Made by a program: the position numbers and the translations under genes. Shown piece by piece: positions 26,946-35,416 of a stretch of DNA of 64,000 nt. The DNA lies in contig JAVJQA010000041.1 in the NCBI GenBank assembly GCA_040218045.1, positions 97,179 to 161,178 on the forward strand, given 5' to 3'. The notes beneath the pieces were generated by a model. That model had not been told where the DNA came from and did not search any database. It saw only the letters and a list, made by a program, of their open reading frames with translations. Origin of the DNA: Marinoscillum sp040218045. Lineage in GTDB: Bacteria; Bacteroidota; Bacteroidia; Cytophagales; Cyclobacteriaceae. The first letter of the stretch is position 1. Each line of letters opens with the position of its first letter.

Positions 26946-27797
26946 ATGAAATCGAATATTCTATACTTTCTGATCACAATTTTATCGTCAATAGCCACTG
27001 CCCAGCAAGTCACTTATCAGGTGCTTGAAGATGAACCAAAAAAAGCCTATACCAAATTCATTGCTCCGGAGTTGGGTACTGAGTATAATTCTACCACGCT
27101 TTCTGTCTTTGTTGGAGCAAATGGCCGATATGGACTTACTAATGCATTAACACTTGAAGGGGCTGCGCGAATTGATGTTTACAACCTCAATGGTCCCGGT
27201 CCGGGATTGCTGTTTGAAGGGGGAGCATTTTTACCTCTCACATCAAAAATCAAAAATAAGGAAGTACCAATTATTCTAAGCTACAATCCTTACGCGGGTA
27301 CTACCTATAAAGATGGAAAGTCATATAATGTGGAAGAAACCAAATCAATCACCATCCCTAACGGCCAATATTATAACCAAATGGGTGTACGTGGTGGTCT
27401 CCACTATCGCAAAACCGGATCTACTGACCTAACATATACTACTGAATCTCCAATCAATCTGATGGGAATATATCTGGGAGGCCAGTTTACTACACAAGCC
27501 TATGTTAAAACCAAAATCAACAATGAAGTTGAGCGAATTGGTGCCGGTTTTACAAGAGTATATGTAGATGCATTGATCCTGCCAGTAACAGAAATAAAAG
27601 ATCCTGCAGCCAACGATGGACTAAAAGATGATGGCGCCATTGGGTGGAGAGTAGGATTTCAGTGGTACTTGAGTCCACATGATGGCGAGTACAAATTCCT
27701 CGGGTCTTCAGTCTTCACTGCAGAAATCGGCTCAAGACCACTAAGCGGATTCCTGTTTAACCTATCCTGGGGATTCGCTCTTTTGAATAGCAGATAA
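26946..27797 (+). CDS. Probable outer-membrane beta-barrel protein
   Basis: 283 residues from the ATG at 26946 that begins the signal peptide MKSNILYFLITILSSIATAQ. The longer frame from 26871 would put 25 residues ahead of it. The mature protein is built of alternating strands with Gly and aromatic residues (LEGGAFLPLTSK-like segments, GAIGWRVGFQWYLSPHDGEY) and ends in FLFNLSWGFALLNSR, compatible with a small barrel. It follows the two propeller/Ig-like genes by 93 bases. Function not recognised. Confidence 0.65.
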   Translation: MKSNILYFLITILSSIATAQQVTYQVLEDEPKKAYTKFIAPELGTEYNSTTLSVFVGANGRYGLTNALTLEGAARIDVYNLNGPGPGLLFEGGAFLPLTSKIKNKEVPIILSYNPYAGTTYKDGKSYNVEETKSITIPNGQYYNQMGVRGGLHYRKTGSTDLTYTTESPINLMGIYLGGQFTTQAYVKTKINNEVERIGAGFTRVYVDALILPVTEIKDPAANDGLKDDGAIGWRVGFQWYLSPHDGEYKFLGSSVFTAEIGSRPLSGFLFNLSWGFALLNSR

Positions 27798-27941
27798 AAT
27801 CAAGCCTTGTGTTTTTCACCATTTGAACTTACAAAAGGCATCCATCAGACCTTATCCGTGCCGGACGGTATATGAAAATGCCATGGAAACAGGATAACAA
27901 ACAGACGGATTAAACAAGAACTTTAAAGAAAAACAAAGACC

Positions 27942-28976
27942 ATGAAAATCAAATTATCACTCGCCTTAATGGCAATAGCTACACTGACTTATGGTCAGGA
28001 ATTCAGCAAAAAGAATGTTCAGCTTACTGATGCAAAAACAAAAGGGCTGGTTGATGCACCCAAAAAAATGTTTATCAAGTCATTCAAGATTTATTACCAA
28101 ATGATCGCCGAGGCAGAAACTACTGCACAGGGGGGTAGACAACTTGGAGGTAACTATGTGGGAAGCGCAACTGCACGAATGGCTGTGGGTGTGGAGGGAA
28201 TCAATCCTGATCATCTCCAGAACCTCACCAACGAAATCTACAATTACTATATCAGCGAACTGGAAAGCAAAGGTTTTGAAGTATACACTGCCAATAATAT
28301 AGGAAGTACGGAGTATTTTGAAGACTGGACCAAAATAGATGGGCCAACTATCAACGAAGAGCAAATACAGGGAAGCCTGATGGTTATTCCTGAGGGCTAT
28401 TCATACTTTGTGAAAAAAATCACTAAAAAGGGAAAGGAAAAGACTGGTGCATTTATGAGTGGCGTTACGGGTGACGATGGTAGTTTCACTACCTCATTTT
28501 ATGGACCGAACCCAAAACTATCCAAAGACCTGGAAGATATGTTTGTAGTGGAAGTTTCCTTTAATGTACCCAGCATCTGGCTTTCCAGTAACAATAAACT
28601 TGGCTCAGCCAAAATTAAAGGCGGACCGAACTTGCAATTGAGCCAGGCTAAAATTTCCTATATCAGCGGAAAGCTAAACAAACCCGGAGTGGCCTCACCT
28701 GAAACGGCCGTAGAAACCATCTTAACTGAAGCCATACCCGTAGCAGGCGTTTTTAAGGATGACAAATTCAAAACGGTGGCGAACAGATCCTTTACCTATG
28801 TGCCATCTTATGCCTCCTACTTTAGTGTTGATAACAAAAGTATCGAAGTGACCAATACCATTGAGTGTGATCCTGAAAAGTACCAAGCTGAAGTGAAGAA
28901 GCCTATCAAAGGATTTATCGATATGTCCTTCGATCTGCTTCAGCTTGGCCTTGATGGCGAAAAAGTAAAATTCTGA
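27942..28976 (+). CDS. Secreted protein of unknown function, paralogue of the protein at 10336-11289
   Basis: 344 residues with signal peptide MKIKLSLALMAIATLTYGQ. Homology with the protein encoded at 10336-11289 is visible as APKKMFIKSFKIYYQ, ARMAVGVEGI, GVFKDDKFKTV and CDPEKYQAEV at matching places. It has an insert around residues 45-55 rich in Gly (GGRQLGGNYVG). A hairpin terminator follows 55 bases after the stop. No catalytic motif seen. Confidence 0.8.
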   Translation: MKIKLSLALMAIATLTYGQEFSKKNVQLTDAKTKGLVDAPKKMFIKSFKIYYQMIAEAETTAQGGRQLGGNYVGSATARMAVGVEGINPDHLQNLTNEIYNYYISELESKGFEVYTANNIGSTEYFEDWTKIDGPTINEEQIQGSLMVIPEGYSYFVKKITKKGKEKTGAFMSGVTGDDGSFTTSFYGPNPKLSKDLEDMFVVEVSFNVPSIWLSSNNKLGSAKIKGGPNLQLSQAKISYISGKLNKPGVASPETAVETILTEAIPVAGVFKDDKFKTVANRSFTYVPSYASYFSVDNKSIEVTNTIECDPEKYQAEVKKPIKGFIDMSFDLLQLGLDGEKVKF

Positions 28977-29031
28977 TCAAAGACATTCACAATTGTGCAC
29001 TTTTCATGGTCAAGTGAAAGGTGTATAGTTT

Positions 29032-29059
29032 CCCCTGGCCTCAGCGTCAGGGGTTTTTT
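29032..29059 (+). terminator. Rho-independent terminator
   Basis: CCCCTG (29032-29037) pairs with CAGGGG (29048-29053) and six T residues follow. It ends transcription of the upstream secreted-protein gene. Confidence 0.75.
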
Positions 29060-29084
29060 ATGGAATAAATTCGTATCTTTTTTC

Positions 29085-29678
29085 ATGTTTTTCTCTCGCA
29101 AGCCCAAAGCACCTAAGGTCGAATACATTGCTTATGTCAGCAAAATGGCCAAATATCGCAATGTCATGACCTCCGTTGCAGCCAGTCCTCACCATACTTT
29201 GCTGATTTATTTCTTTGAGGACACCGCAAAAGAGGTCATACAAATGGCAAAAGCACTGAATATCCACCTGAAGTCCGCAAGTGAACTTCGCACAGATCGT
29301 GATGTCACCATGATCTCTGCCTTTGAGTTAAACAGCACCAGCATTTCACCATTTGACGAAATAGTTTGCATTGAAGTGCATCCATTCTCATCGATCAATT
29401 CATTGGTCAAAAATGCATTCATGTCCGCACCTGATCAGGTGATCAAATATTATCTTGGCATGGATGAGATGGCCATCAGGATCTTTGCCGGTGAAAGGGT
29501 CATCAACTTAATGCACCAACTTGGTATCAAGGAGGATGAGCCCATAGAGCACAGCATGGTAAGCAAAAGTATAGAGCGAGGACTTGAGAAACTGGAAGCT
29601 AAATACCCGAATGCTAAGGATATCAGAACGAATCCAGAAGACTGGGCCACTGAAAATGGGGTAGAATCTTACAAATAA
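29085..29678 (+). CDS. Cytoplasmic protein of unknown function (197 aa)
   Basis: Starts at the ATG at 29085 (MFFSRKPKAPKVEYIAYVSK); the upstream 30 codons overlap the terminator of the previous gene. The sequence has an alpha/beta pattern, with VMTSVAASPHHTLLIYFFED, IHLKSASELRTDRDVTMISA and VCIEVHPFSSINSLVKNAFM, and no signal peptide or membrane helix. I do not recognise the family. It precedes a glucosaminidase lipoprotein gene by 37 bases and may share its transcript. Confidence 0.7.
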   Translation: MFFSRKPKAPKVEYIAYVSKMAKYRNVMTSVAASPHHTLLIYFFEDTAKEVIQMAKALNIHLKSASELRTDRDVTMISAFELNSTSISPFDEIVCIEVHPFSSINSLVKNAFMSAPDQVIKYYLGMDEMAIRIFAGERVINLMHQLGIKEDEPIEHSMVSKSIERGLEKLEAKYPNAKDIRTNPEDWATENGVESYK

Positions 29679-29715
29679 ACCTTCGACCACTTTTTTGGTT
29701 TACCCTACTAATCCC

Positions 29716-30510
29716 ATGAAAACAACCACCTTTACGCTGATAGTTATGCTCCTGGCAATGACCTGCAAGGAGAAAGTGATCGTTCTGAAAACAGAGTCTG
29801 TTGTAATCACCAGTCCTGATGATATTGTTCCGCTCGGTGATTCTACTGTGGCTCCCATACTTTACCAGAATATACCCAGCTTTGAGGACTTGACTGTAGA
29901 AGAATCCAAGCAAAAATTTATTGCAGCAGTCCTTCCTGCCATTTTGATCGCAAAGTATCGACTTGACAAAGACCGTGAAGAGGTGAAACTACTGGTCAAC
30001 AAAAAAGAATGGACCCCGAAGGATTCTTCATTCTACAACATACAGGTAGCACGCTTTGATGCCAAAGACTCTACAGGATTGTTATCACGGATGCAGGTTC
30101 ATCCAAACAGCATCGTTCTGGTACAAGCTATTGTAGAAAGTGGCTGGGGATCTTCACGCTTTTTTCAGGAAGCCAATAATTTATTTGGGATTTGGTCATA
30201 TCATGCCAACGAACCCCGGATTAAAGCCAGTCTGAGCAGAGGAGAAAACAAGATTTACCTAAGAAAATATGCTGATGTTTCCGAATCAATTACTGACTAC
30301 TTTGAAACAGTGGGCAGGTCAAGAGCTTATCGCTACTTTAGAAAGGAACGTGAGAAAACCGATGATGTCTCCAGATTACTTCCGCATTTACGCTATTATT
30401 CAGAGCGAAGGGATGACTATGTGAATCAACTTAAAACAATTATCGCACAAAATGACTTGACACAGTATGATGATTACCAAATAGATAGTTCCTATATGGT
30501 AGAACTGTGA
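29716..30510 (+). CDS. Bax-like glucosaminidase lipoprotein
   Basis: 264 residues from the ATG at 29716, giving a lipoprotein signal (MKTTTFTLIVMLLAMTCKEK, lipobox MTC). Residues about 125-260 are a glucosaminidase (GH73-like/Bax) domain: SIVLVQAIVESGWGSSRFFQ contains the catalytic glutamate, followed by ANNLFGIWSYHANEP and YADVSESITDYFETVGRSRA. It should cleave the N-acetylglucosamine side of peptidoglycan from a membrane-anchored position. It is followed within seven bases by a polysaccharide deacetylase gene, which suggests joint cell-wall remodelling. Confidence 0.9.
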   Translation: MKTTTFTLIVMLLAMTCKEKVIVLKTESVVITSPDDIVPLGDSTVAPILYQNIPSFEDLTVEESKQKFIAAVLPAILIAKYRLDKDREEVKLLVNKKEWTPKDSSFYNIQVARFDAKDSTGLLSRMQVHPNSIVLVQAIVESGWGSSRFFQEANNLFGIWSYHANEPRIKASLSRGENKIYLRKYADVSESITDYFETVGRSRAYRYFRKEREKTDDVSRLLPHLRYYSERRDDYVNQLKTIIAQNDLTQYDDYQIDSSYMVEL

Positions 30511-30517
30511 GCAAATT

Positions 30518-31579
30518 ATGAAGTCAATATCTTTAGTAGTTTCAATAATCTTTTGCCTGGGGTGTAACAGAGCAGGGTCCAATAATAGCTCTTCAGAGGA
30601 AGTAAACCAGTCGAAAGAAGTAGTCTGCTTTGTTTATCACCGATTTGGTGATGATCGGTTCCCAAGCACCAATGTATCGCTAAATGATTTTAAGGCACAT
30701 TTAAGCTATCTGAAAGAAAATGAATTCAGAGTGCTCACATTTGACGCTGCTCTTGATTATCTCAAATCAGATGACCGTGCACAAAAGACGGCTGTGATCA
30801 CCATTGATGATGGCTATGACAGCTTTTATAAAAATGGATTGCCATTGCTGGAGCAATTTGGATTCCCTGCTACCCTTTTTATCAATACTGAAACAGTCGG
30901 TGGCTCCGATTATATGGATTGGGAGGATTTGAAAGATGCCCAATCACGGAAAATTGAGATTGGCAACCACACGCACTCCCATGCCTATTTTCTAAATCAA
31001 CCAGAAAGTGAACGATATGAAAATTTCAAGTCTGAGCTTCAACTCACCCAAAAGTTAATCAGGGAAAATCTTGGCACCACTCCAACTACCTTCGCTTATC
31101 CTTATGGCGAACTGGACGAACAAATGAAAGAAATCGTAAAATCCGTAGGTTTCAAAGGTGCCGCTGCACAAAACTCAGGAGTGATCCATTCTGCATCTGA
31201 CCTTCTTCGATGCCCTCGATTTCCCATGTCAGAATTCTATTCTGCGCCAGACAAGTTCGAATCCAAGGCCAATATGCATAGTTTGAACATACTGGAAGAA
31301 AAGCCCTATTCGTTTATCAAACCAGCCAACACGGATAAACCTAAACTCCAGCTGATAGTGAAAAATGCGGACCTCAATCTGGGTTCTATCAACTGCTTTA
31401 TCCAGGGAAGTGAATGCAATATTTCCAGGGAAACTATAGATGAGGAAACATCTCAAATCACAATCATGCCACAATCAGCCATTACAGACAGGAGACGATT
31501 TCTTTATACGATCACCCTACAAGACAAAAGTGGCCAATGGTATTGGTTCAGTCATTTATGGATTGATTCGTCTAAATAG
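30518..31579 (+). CDS. Polysaccharide deacetylase lipoprotein
   Basis: 353 residues with lipoprotein signal MKSISLVVSIIFCLGCNRAG. Residues about 35-240 are a NodB-type deacetylase: VVCFVYHRFGDDRF, TIDDGYDSFYKNG (catalytic base and metal Asp), IEIGNHTHSHAYF (metal His pair) and TTFAYPYGELDEQM. The C-terminal 100 residues add a beta-rich extension around KPKLQLIVKNADLNLGSINC. The likely substrate is peptidoglycan or an exopolysaccharide acetyl group, in line with the glucosaminidase gene just upstream. Confidence 0.92.
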   Translation: MKSISLVVSIIFCLGCNRAGSNNSSSEEVNQSKEVVCFVYHRFGDDRFPSTNVSLNDFKAHLSYLKENEFRVLTFDAALDYLKSDDRAQKTAVITIDDGYDSFYKNGLPLLEQFGFPATLFINTETVGGSDYMDWEDLKDAQSRKIEIGNHTHSHAYFLNQPESERYENFKSELQLTQKLIRENLGTTPTTFAYPYGELDEQMKEIVKSVGFKGAAAQNSGVIHSASDLLRCPRFPMSEFYSAPDKFESKANMHSLNILEEKPYSFIKPANTDKPKLQLIVKNADLNLGSINCFIQGSECNISRETIDEETSQITIMPQSAITDRRRFLYTITLQDKSGQWYWFSHLWIDSSK

Positions 31580-31658
31580 TGCTTGTCTATAAACTCAGCA
31601 TCTGAGTCAAAATGTTCGAGATCAAGGTAAAAATGAGCTTTAAAAACCAACCTGAAAT

Positions 31659-31760
31659 TCAATTTCTTTGGAGGCTAAGTCCAAGATTTTCGACAAGCTC
31701 TATAGAGAAGTCGTATTCGTCATCTGGGACATTAAGTGTGATTGTTTCATAATCTATCTG
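31659..31760 (-). pseudogene. Possible remnant of a small antitoxin-like gene
   Basis: A 33-codon frame with no start codon: its last part reads NVPDDEYDFSIELVENLGLS, like the C-terminal half of short ParE/RelE-partner antitoxins in Bacteroidota. A stop codon sits directly before the readable stretch. No toxin partner is seen. The 215-bp interval between the deacetylase and yjjX genes holds nothing else that I can support. Confidence 0.25.
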
Positions 31761-31794
31761 CTAAAGTTAAACCTCATATGGGATCAAAAGTTGC

Positions 31795-32322
31795 TCAATA
31801 AATCTCGGGATTTTTAAAAGGCACCAGTGCCAGCATAACGGCCTGTACGTAATATTCCGTCCTGCCAAGTACTCCGCCAGTTAGTGACCCCACTGCTCCG
31901 CCTTTGTGCTTGGAATTTTTCTCGCCGAAAACCTGATCATTGGCATGACCTAGCTCAACACCATCATGAATGAGTTCTACAACTTTGGGAGGAAGATAAA
32001 AAGTACTGGTTCGGGATTTTCCGATTCGTTCATTGCTAATGATTACTATCCAAGCAAAAGCGAGCATGCCATCTTTGGCTTCATCAATTCCGCCTTCTAT
32101 TCCGACCCAATAGTCAGCCGTTGGTAACTCCTTTTGTGCATTTTGAGCTCGGTTGATGGCTCCTTGCAGGGTTTCTTCATCGGTCATGGGCTGCTCTGAC
32201 ACTCCTGAAGAAACTGATACACCTTCAAATTGGAACGATAGGCCTGGGAATATTTTCTGAAAACCCTCTTTGGTGGAGTTGATCTTGACTGGGTTTTTGG
32301 AAGCTACAATTACTCTTTGCAT
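31795..32322 (-). CDS. yjjX: Inosine/xanthosine triphosphatase (YjjX-like)
   Basis: 175 residues, the usual length. The N-terminus VIVASKNPVKINSTKEGFQK and ISISSG-type stretch VSVSSGVSEQPMTDEETLQG, then the metal-binding region YWVGIEGGIDE and the closing GGVLGRTEYYVQAVMLALVP match DUF84/YjjX proteins, which hydrolyse non-canonical ITP and XTP to keep them out of nucleic acids. Cytoplasmic. It stands alone on the minus strand. Confidence 0.93.
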   Translation of the reverse strand: MQRVIVASKNPVKINSTKEGFQKIFPGLSFQFEGVSVSSGVSEQPMTDEETLQGAINRAQNAQKELPTADYWVGIEGGIDEAKDGMLAFAWIVIISNERIGKSRTSTFYLPPKVVELIHDGVELGHANDQVFGEKNSKHKGGAVGSLTGGVLGRTEYYVQAVMLALVPFKNPEIY

Positions 32323-32486
32323 GTTCCAAAATTAACTATCGTCACCCTTAATCTATTGCTAAAAATGAACGTAAAAGACCATCTCGGTCATCTTATTGTT
32401 ATTTCGAGGGACAAGGGCCTATCTCCCTTTTGATGTAGCGAATTGAAAACCCTTGCTCATAGATGTTTGAGATGGTCTGTTAAAGC

Positions 32487-32852
32487 CTATTTGGCTCCGT
32501 AGGTTTTAAAATAGAACACATGAGACACCGCCAGAAGTGCCAAAGCGATCAATGGAAAAATGGATGTAGAAACCGGATCACCATTCGCAATATGTGCAAT
32601 AAACGCTGAGATAAATGTGATCACAAAGCCTGCAAAGGCCCATTCTCTAACCCGCGTTGGAAGTATAGGAATGAGCAATACTACCGCTCCAATGATTTTG
32701 GCAATGCCCAATTCTACCCTGAAGTAGTCCTGAAAGCCCATTTGCTCAAAGCCTGAAGCTATTTCAGGGTTGGTAAAATACGCAAAAGCACTAAAGAGCA
32801 TCATAGCTGAAACTATGCCAGTGATGATCCAGTAAATAATTTTCGTTTTCAT
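32487..32852 (-). CDS. DoxX-like four-helix membrane protein
   Basis: 121 residues with four hydrophobic helices (IIYWIITGIVSAMMLFSAFA, IAKIIGAVVLLIPIL, WAFAGFVITFISAFIAHIAN, FPLIALALLAVSHVFYF). The GFQDYFRVELGIAKIIGAV loop is typical of the DoxX-like family, often under control of an adjacent HxlR regulator. It is divergent from an HxlR gene, with a double palindrome between them. Role: possibly quinone or oxidative-stress related; not determined. Confidence 0.88.
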   Translation of the reverse strand: MKTKIIYWIITGIVSAMMLFSAFAYFTNPEIASGFEQMGFQDYFRVELGIAKIIGAVVLLIPILPTRVREWAFAGFVITFISAFIAHIANGDPVSTSIFPLIALALLAVSHVFYFKTYGAK

Positions 32853-32919
32853 AATCTGATCTTGTTATATGATTTAATTCGTGTACAAACATATGATTAG
32901 GAACTATATAATTGTAAGT

Positions 32920-32954
32920 ACTATACTAGAGTATAGTCCTATACTTTGGTATAG
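32920..32954. promoter_or_regulatory. Double palindromic operator between the DoxX-like and HxlR genes
   Basis: Two inverted repeats lie side by side: ACTATACT-AG-AGTATAGT (32920-32937) and CTATAC-TTTG-GTATAG (32939-32954). Their centres are 18 bases apart. Both use the same TATAC/GTATA half-site. HxlR regulators bind such palindromes in divergent promoters, so autoregulation plus control of the DoxX-like gene is likely. Confidence 0.7.
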
Positions 32955-32983
32955 TTTTGTTTGACGTGCCTATATTTGTGGTT

Positions 32984-33340
32984 ATGAAATCAGAAATGCC
33001 GAAGCATGATTCGAAAACTTGTCAAGGTTTGATGCTTCCTGTTCAGGATTCAATAGAGTTGTTGAGCGGCAAGTGGAAGTTGCCCATACTCGTTGCATTG
33101 ATGCATGGAGTTAAAAGGTTTTCAGACTTGTCACGGGAGATTCCTAACATTACCGACCGGATGCTTTCCAAGGAGCTTCGCATACTGGAGCAGAATCAAT
33201 TGGTCAATCGTAAGGTTTACGACACCTTCCCGGTCACAGTGGAGTACACAATGACTGACTATGGAATGACCCTCAAAGAAGTAATCGATGCTTTGGCCAA
33301 ATGGGGAACGAAGCATCGGGAGCGGATTATGCAGGATTGA
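32984..33340 (+). CDS. HxlR-family transcriptional regulator
   Basis: 118 residues from the ATG at 32984; a TTG nine codons upstream (32957) is possible but overlaps the operator region. Winged helix core: DSIELLSGKWKLPILVALMH, GVKRFSDLSREIPNITDRML, SKELRILEQNQLVNRKVYDT, and VEYTMTDYGMTLKEVIDALA. A single cysteine (KTCQG) near the N-terminus is where many HxlR members sense thiols or quinones. It is divergent to the DoxX-like gene. Confidence 0.93.
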   Translation: MKSEMPKHDSKTCQGLMLPVQDSIELLSGKWKLPILVALMHGVKRFSDLSREIPNITDRMLSKELRILEQNQLVNRKVYDTFPVTVEYTMTDYGMTLKEVIDALAKWGTKHRERIMQD

Positions 33341-33342
33341 GA

Positions 33343-33714
33343 TTAGATCAAATCTTCTTTCAGATATAGATCGACTCCTGTTTTTATCATTTCGTTGATT
33401 TCCTCTTCCAGTTCTGGATTTAGCCTTTTAATGTGAAAACAACTTTTGCCCTTGAGGCATTTTTTCAGCTGGTCTGAAAGGATAAACATATCGGAATGCG
33501 TGTAAATAGGAAAATAGTAAAGGCGAATGTCCTTAGGTTTTGGTACAACACTTCCAAAATAGTATCCGTCTACTTTTTGCTTGCCCTGCATGGCTGCTTT
33601 GGTTCCGGCAGCTTCAAAGACACTTTCATTGTCCTTTCGAATTTGCAGTGGCGGCACATGCTTTCGAAGCATTGATTGCAAAGTGTTTTGAATTTCTTGA
33701 AGGTCTGTGATCAT
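33343..33714 (-). CDS. DUF1801-type small protein
   Basis: 123 residues. The stretch KVDGYYFGSVVPKPKDIRLY, FPIYTHSDMF and the ending LNPELEEEINEMIKTGVDLY resemble YdhG/DUF1801 proteins, which have a compact alpha/beta fold of unknown function. A cysteine pair (KKCLKGKSCFHIKRL) precedes the C-terminal helices. It overlaps nothing and is convergent with the HxlR gene, two bases apart. Confidence 0.6.
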   Translation of the reverse strand: MITDLQEIQNTLQSMLRKHVPPLQIRKDNESVFEAAGTKAAMQGKQKVDGYYFGSVVPKPKDIRLYYFPIYTHSDMFILSDQLKKCLKGKSCFHIKRLNPELEEEINEMIKTGVDLYLKEDLI

Positions 33715-33791
33715 CTGTTAAAAATAGTGGAAATGACTAGAATATGCCACCAATGATGTTGACCTTTGCCTGCCTGCGAAATTGACAGAAT

Positions 33792-34685
33792 ATGTGGCTA
33801 ATCCTTGCAATTGCTTCAGCAGTATTTCTTGGTTTTTACGATATCTTTAAAAAAATCTCACTGGATAAAAATGCAGTGATGCCGATACTTTTTTTATCTA
33901 CCGTAGCAGGATCAATTGTGATGCTTGGTTTCGTAATAGTATCTGAAGCAGGATGGATCGGTACTGATAGTCTGGCCTATGTGCCCCGAATAACCACCAG
34001 GGAACATTTAAAAATTATACTTAAAACGGTCATTGTCCTTTCCAGCTGGATATGCACTTATTTTGCCCTGAAGCATTTACCTCTCACGGTATTTGCACCC
34101 ATAAGATCTACAGGCCCACTCTGGACTACATTAGGTGCTTTTCTCATCTTTTCTGAACGTCTCACACCCCTGCAATTTGTAGGCGGAGGGTTGATTTTTG
34201 TCTTTTTCTATTTGTTTTCAACGGCAGGAAGATTGGAGGGTATTTCCTTTCGCTCCAACCGCTACATCTGGCTCATGATCCTGGGGACACTTCTCGGATC
34301 TGTCAGTGCGCTGTATGATCGTTACCTGCTCGGGGAAATGAATGTGATGGCCGTGGAAGCATATTTTACTTTTTATCAAACCTTACTGCTTATTCCGGTA
34401 CTGTCATTTCTTTGGTATCCGCGAAGGTCGAAAAGTACACCATTCAACTGGCGTTGGAGCATCCCTTTCATTGGTATCTTTCTCTTGATCGGTGATTACC
34501 TGTATTTCTACAGCATTTCTCTTCCAGACTCATTGATCTCCATTATTAGTTTGGTACGGCGATCGAATGTGGTGATTGTCTTTATTTTCGGCGCATTAAT
34601 CTTCAAAGAGCAAAATGCAGGTCGTAAAGGTCTTTACCTTGTTGGTATACTTCTTGGCCTGATTCTTTTGGTATTGGGTAGATAA
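33792..34685 (+). CDS. EamA/DMT-family transporter
   Basis: 297 residues with about ten hydrophobic helices in two similar halves, as in the drug/metabolite transporter superfamily. Examples: LILAIASAVFLGFYDIFKKI (helix 1), KTVIVLSSWICTYFALKHLP, TVFAPIRSTGPLWTTLGAFL and the closing GLYLVGILLGLILLVLGR. The substrate cannot be told from sequence. It is convergent with, and exactly abuts, the next gene. Confidence 0.88.
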   Translation: MWLILAIASAVFLGFYDIFKKISLDKNAVMPILFLSTVAGSIVMLGFVIVSEAGWIGTDSLAYVPRITTREHLKIILKTVIVLSSWICTYFALKHLPLTVFAPIRSTGPLWTTLGAFLIFSERLTPLQFVGGGLIFVFFYLFSTAGRLEGISFRSNRYIWLMILGTLLGSVSALYDRYLLGEMNVMAVEAYFTFYQTLLLIPVLSFLWYPRRSKSTPFNWRWSIPFIGIFLLIGDYLYFYSISLPDSLISIISLVRRSNVVIVFIFGALIFKEQNAGRKGLYLVGILLGLILLVLGR

Positions 34686-35144
34686 TTAAAGGAGTGTTAC
34701 ATTTTTCTTAGAGGCGACGTGAGCCAGTGCTTCGCGTATTTCAAATGGATAACATCCATAAGTCCGGTATTTAATGGTTTTCCCGGAATTTCTCAAAGTC
34801 ACTTTTAATACTCTCTTGCGAATGGAAATGGACTCCAAATCATCTAGTGCGATTTTTCTGGTGACTGACGTAAAGGTAGGTTTAATCTCAATTTCATTTG
34901 CTCTGACAGTCACTTTTGGTGCAAACCTTGACTTTTCTGCAAAAGCCCTGGCCGCAAGGAGCATATTGAAGACACCTCCAAGAATCATGGTTGATCCAAA
35001 GAGCGTCTTTAATGTAGACAAGTCGTGAGACAAAAAGGTAAGTATGCCAACTAGTAGGCCTAAAATACCAATGAGATAATGTGCGGCTTGGTCACCTCTT
35101 CCTTTGAGGTTCCCGTTGGTTCCAAGTATAAATGTGTGTTCCAT
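34686..35144 (-). CDS. Small membrane protein with PH-like C-terminal domain
   Basis: 152 residues. Two hydrophobic helices (LIGILGLLVGILTFLSH and LFGSTMILGGVFNMLLAARA) are followed by a beta-rich domain (EIEIKPTFTSVTRKIALDDL, ISIRKRVLKVTLRNSGKTIK) that ends in a helix, as in bacterial PH-like proteins. The family is not certain. It abuts the DMT transporter gene tail to tail. Confidence 0.65.
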   Translation of the reverse strand: MEHTFILGTNGNLKGRGDQAAHYLIGILGLLVGILTFLSHDLSTLKTLFGSTMILGGVFNMLLAARAFAEKSRFAPKVTVRANEIEIKPTFTSVTRKIALDDLESISIRKRVLKVTLRNSGKTIKYRTYGCYPFEIREALAHVASKKNVTLL

Positions 35145-35248
35145 GGCGGTGGATTTGTCTTAAAATTAGCAAAAATTCTGATCTAGGAAATAAAAGTTGG
35201 AATTATTTAAGGTCCGAGTGAACAAGATAAAATATATTCATTTTGCTC

Positions 35249-35365
35249 TTAGAGGTATAATTCTAAGATCTTGGAGTCCGGAAATTCGCAAACAAGATCG
35301 CCAGATTGGTCATAAAGATCGGATATAAATAAAACCACAAACGCCCCAATATTAAAAACTGCCAT
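35249..35365 (-). CDS. Possible small membrane peptide
   Basis: A 38-codon frame, MAVFNIGAFVVLFISDLYDQ then acidic residues, ending KILELYL. One hydrophobic segment only. It could be a remnant or chance. The interval 35145-35416 otherwise shows only the terminator of the HD-domain gene. Confidence 0.25.
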   Translation of the reverse strand: MAVFNIGAFVVLFISDLYDQSGDLVCEFPDSKILELYL

Positions 35366-35383
35366 GAACCGCCCGAGGTACAA

Positions 35384-35409
35384 AAAGCAACTCAGCAATG
35401 GGTTGCTTT
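35384..35409 (-). terminator. Terminator of the HD-domain gene
   Basis: On the minus strand AAAGCAAC (35409-35402) pairs with GTTGCTTT (35391-35384) to form an 8-bp stem, followed by TTG. It starts eight bases after the HD gene's stop codon. Confidence 0.6.
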
Positions 35410-35416
35410 ATTTGTT

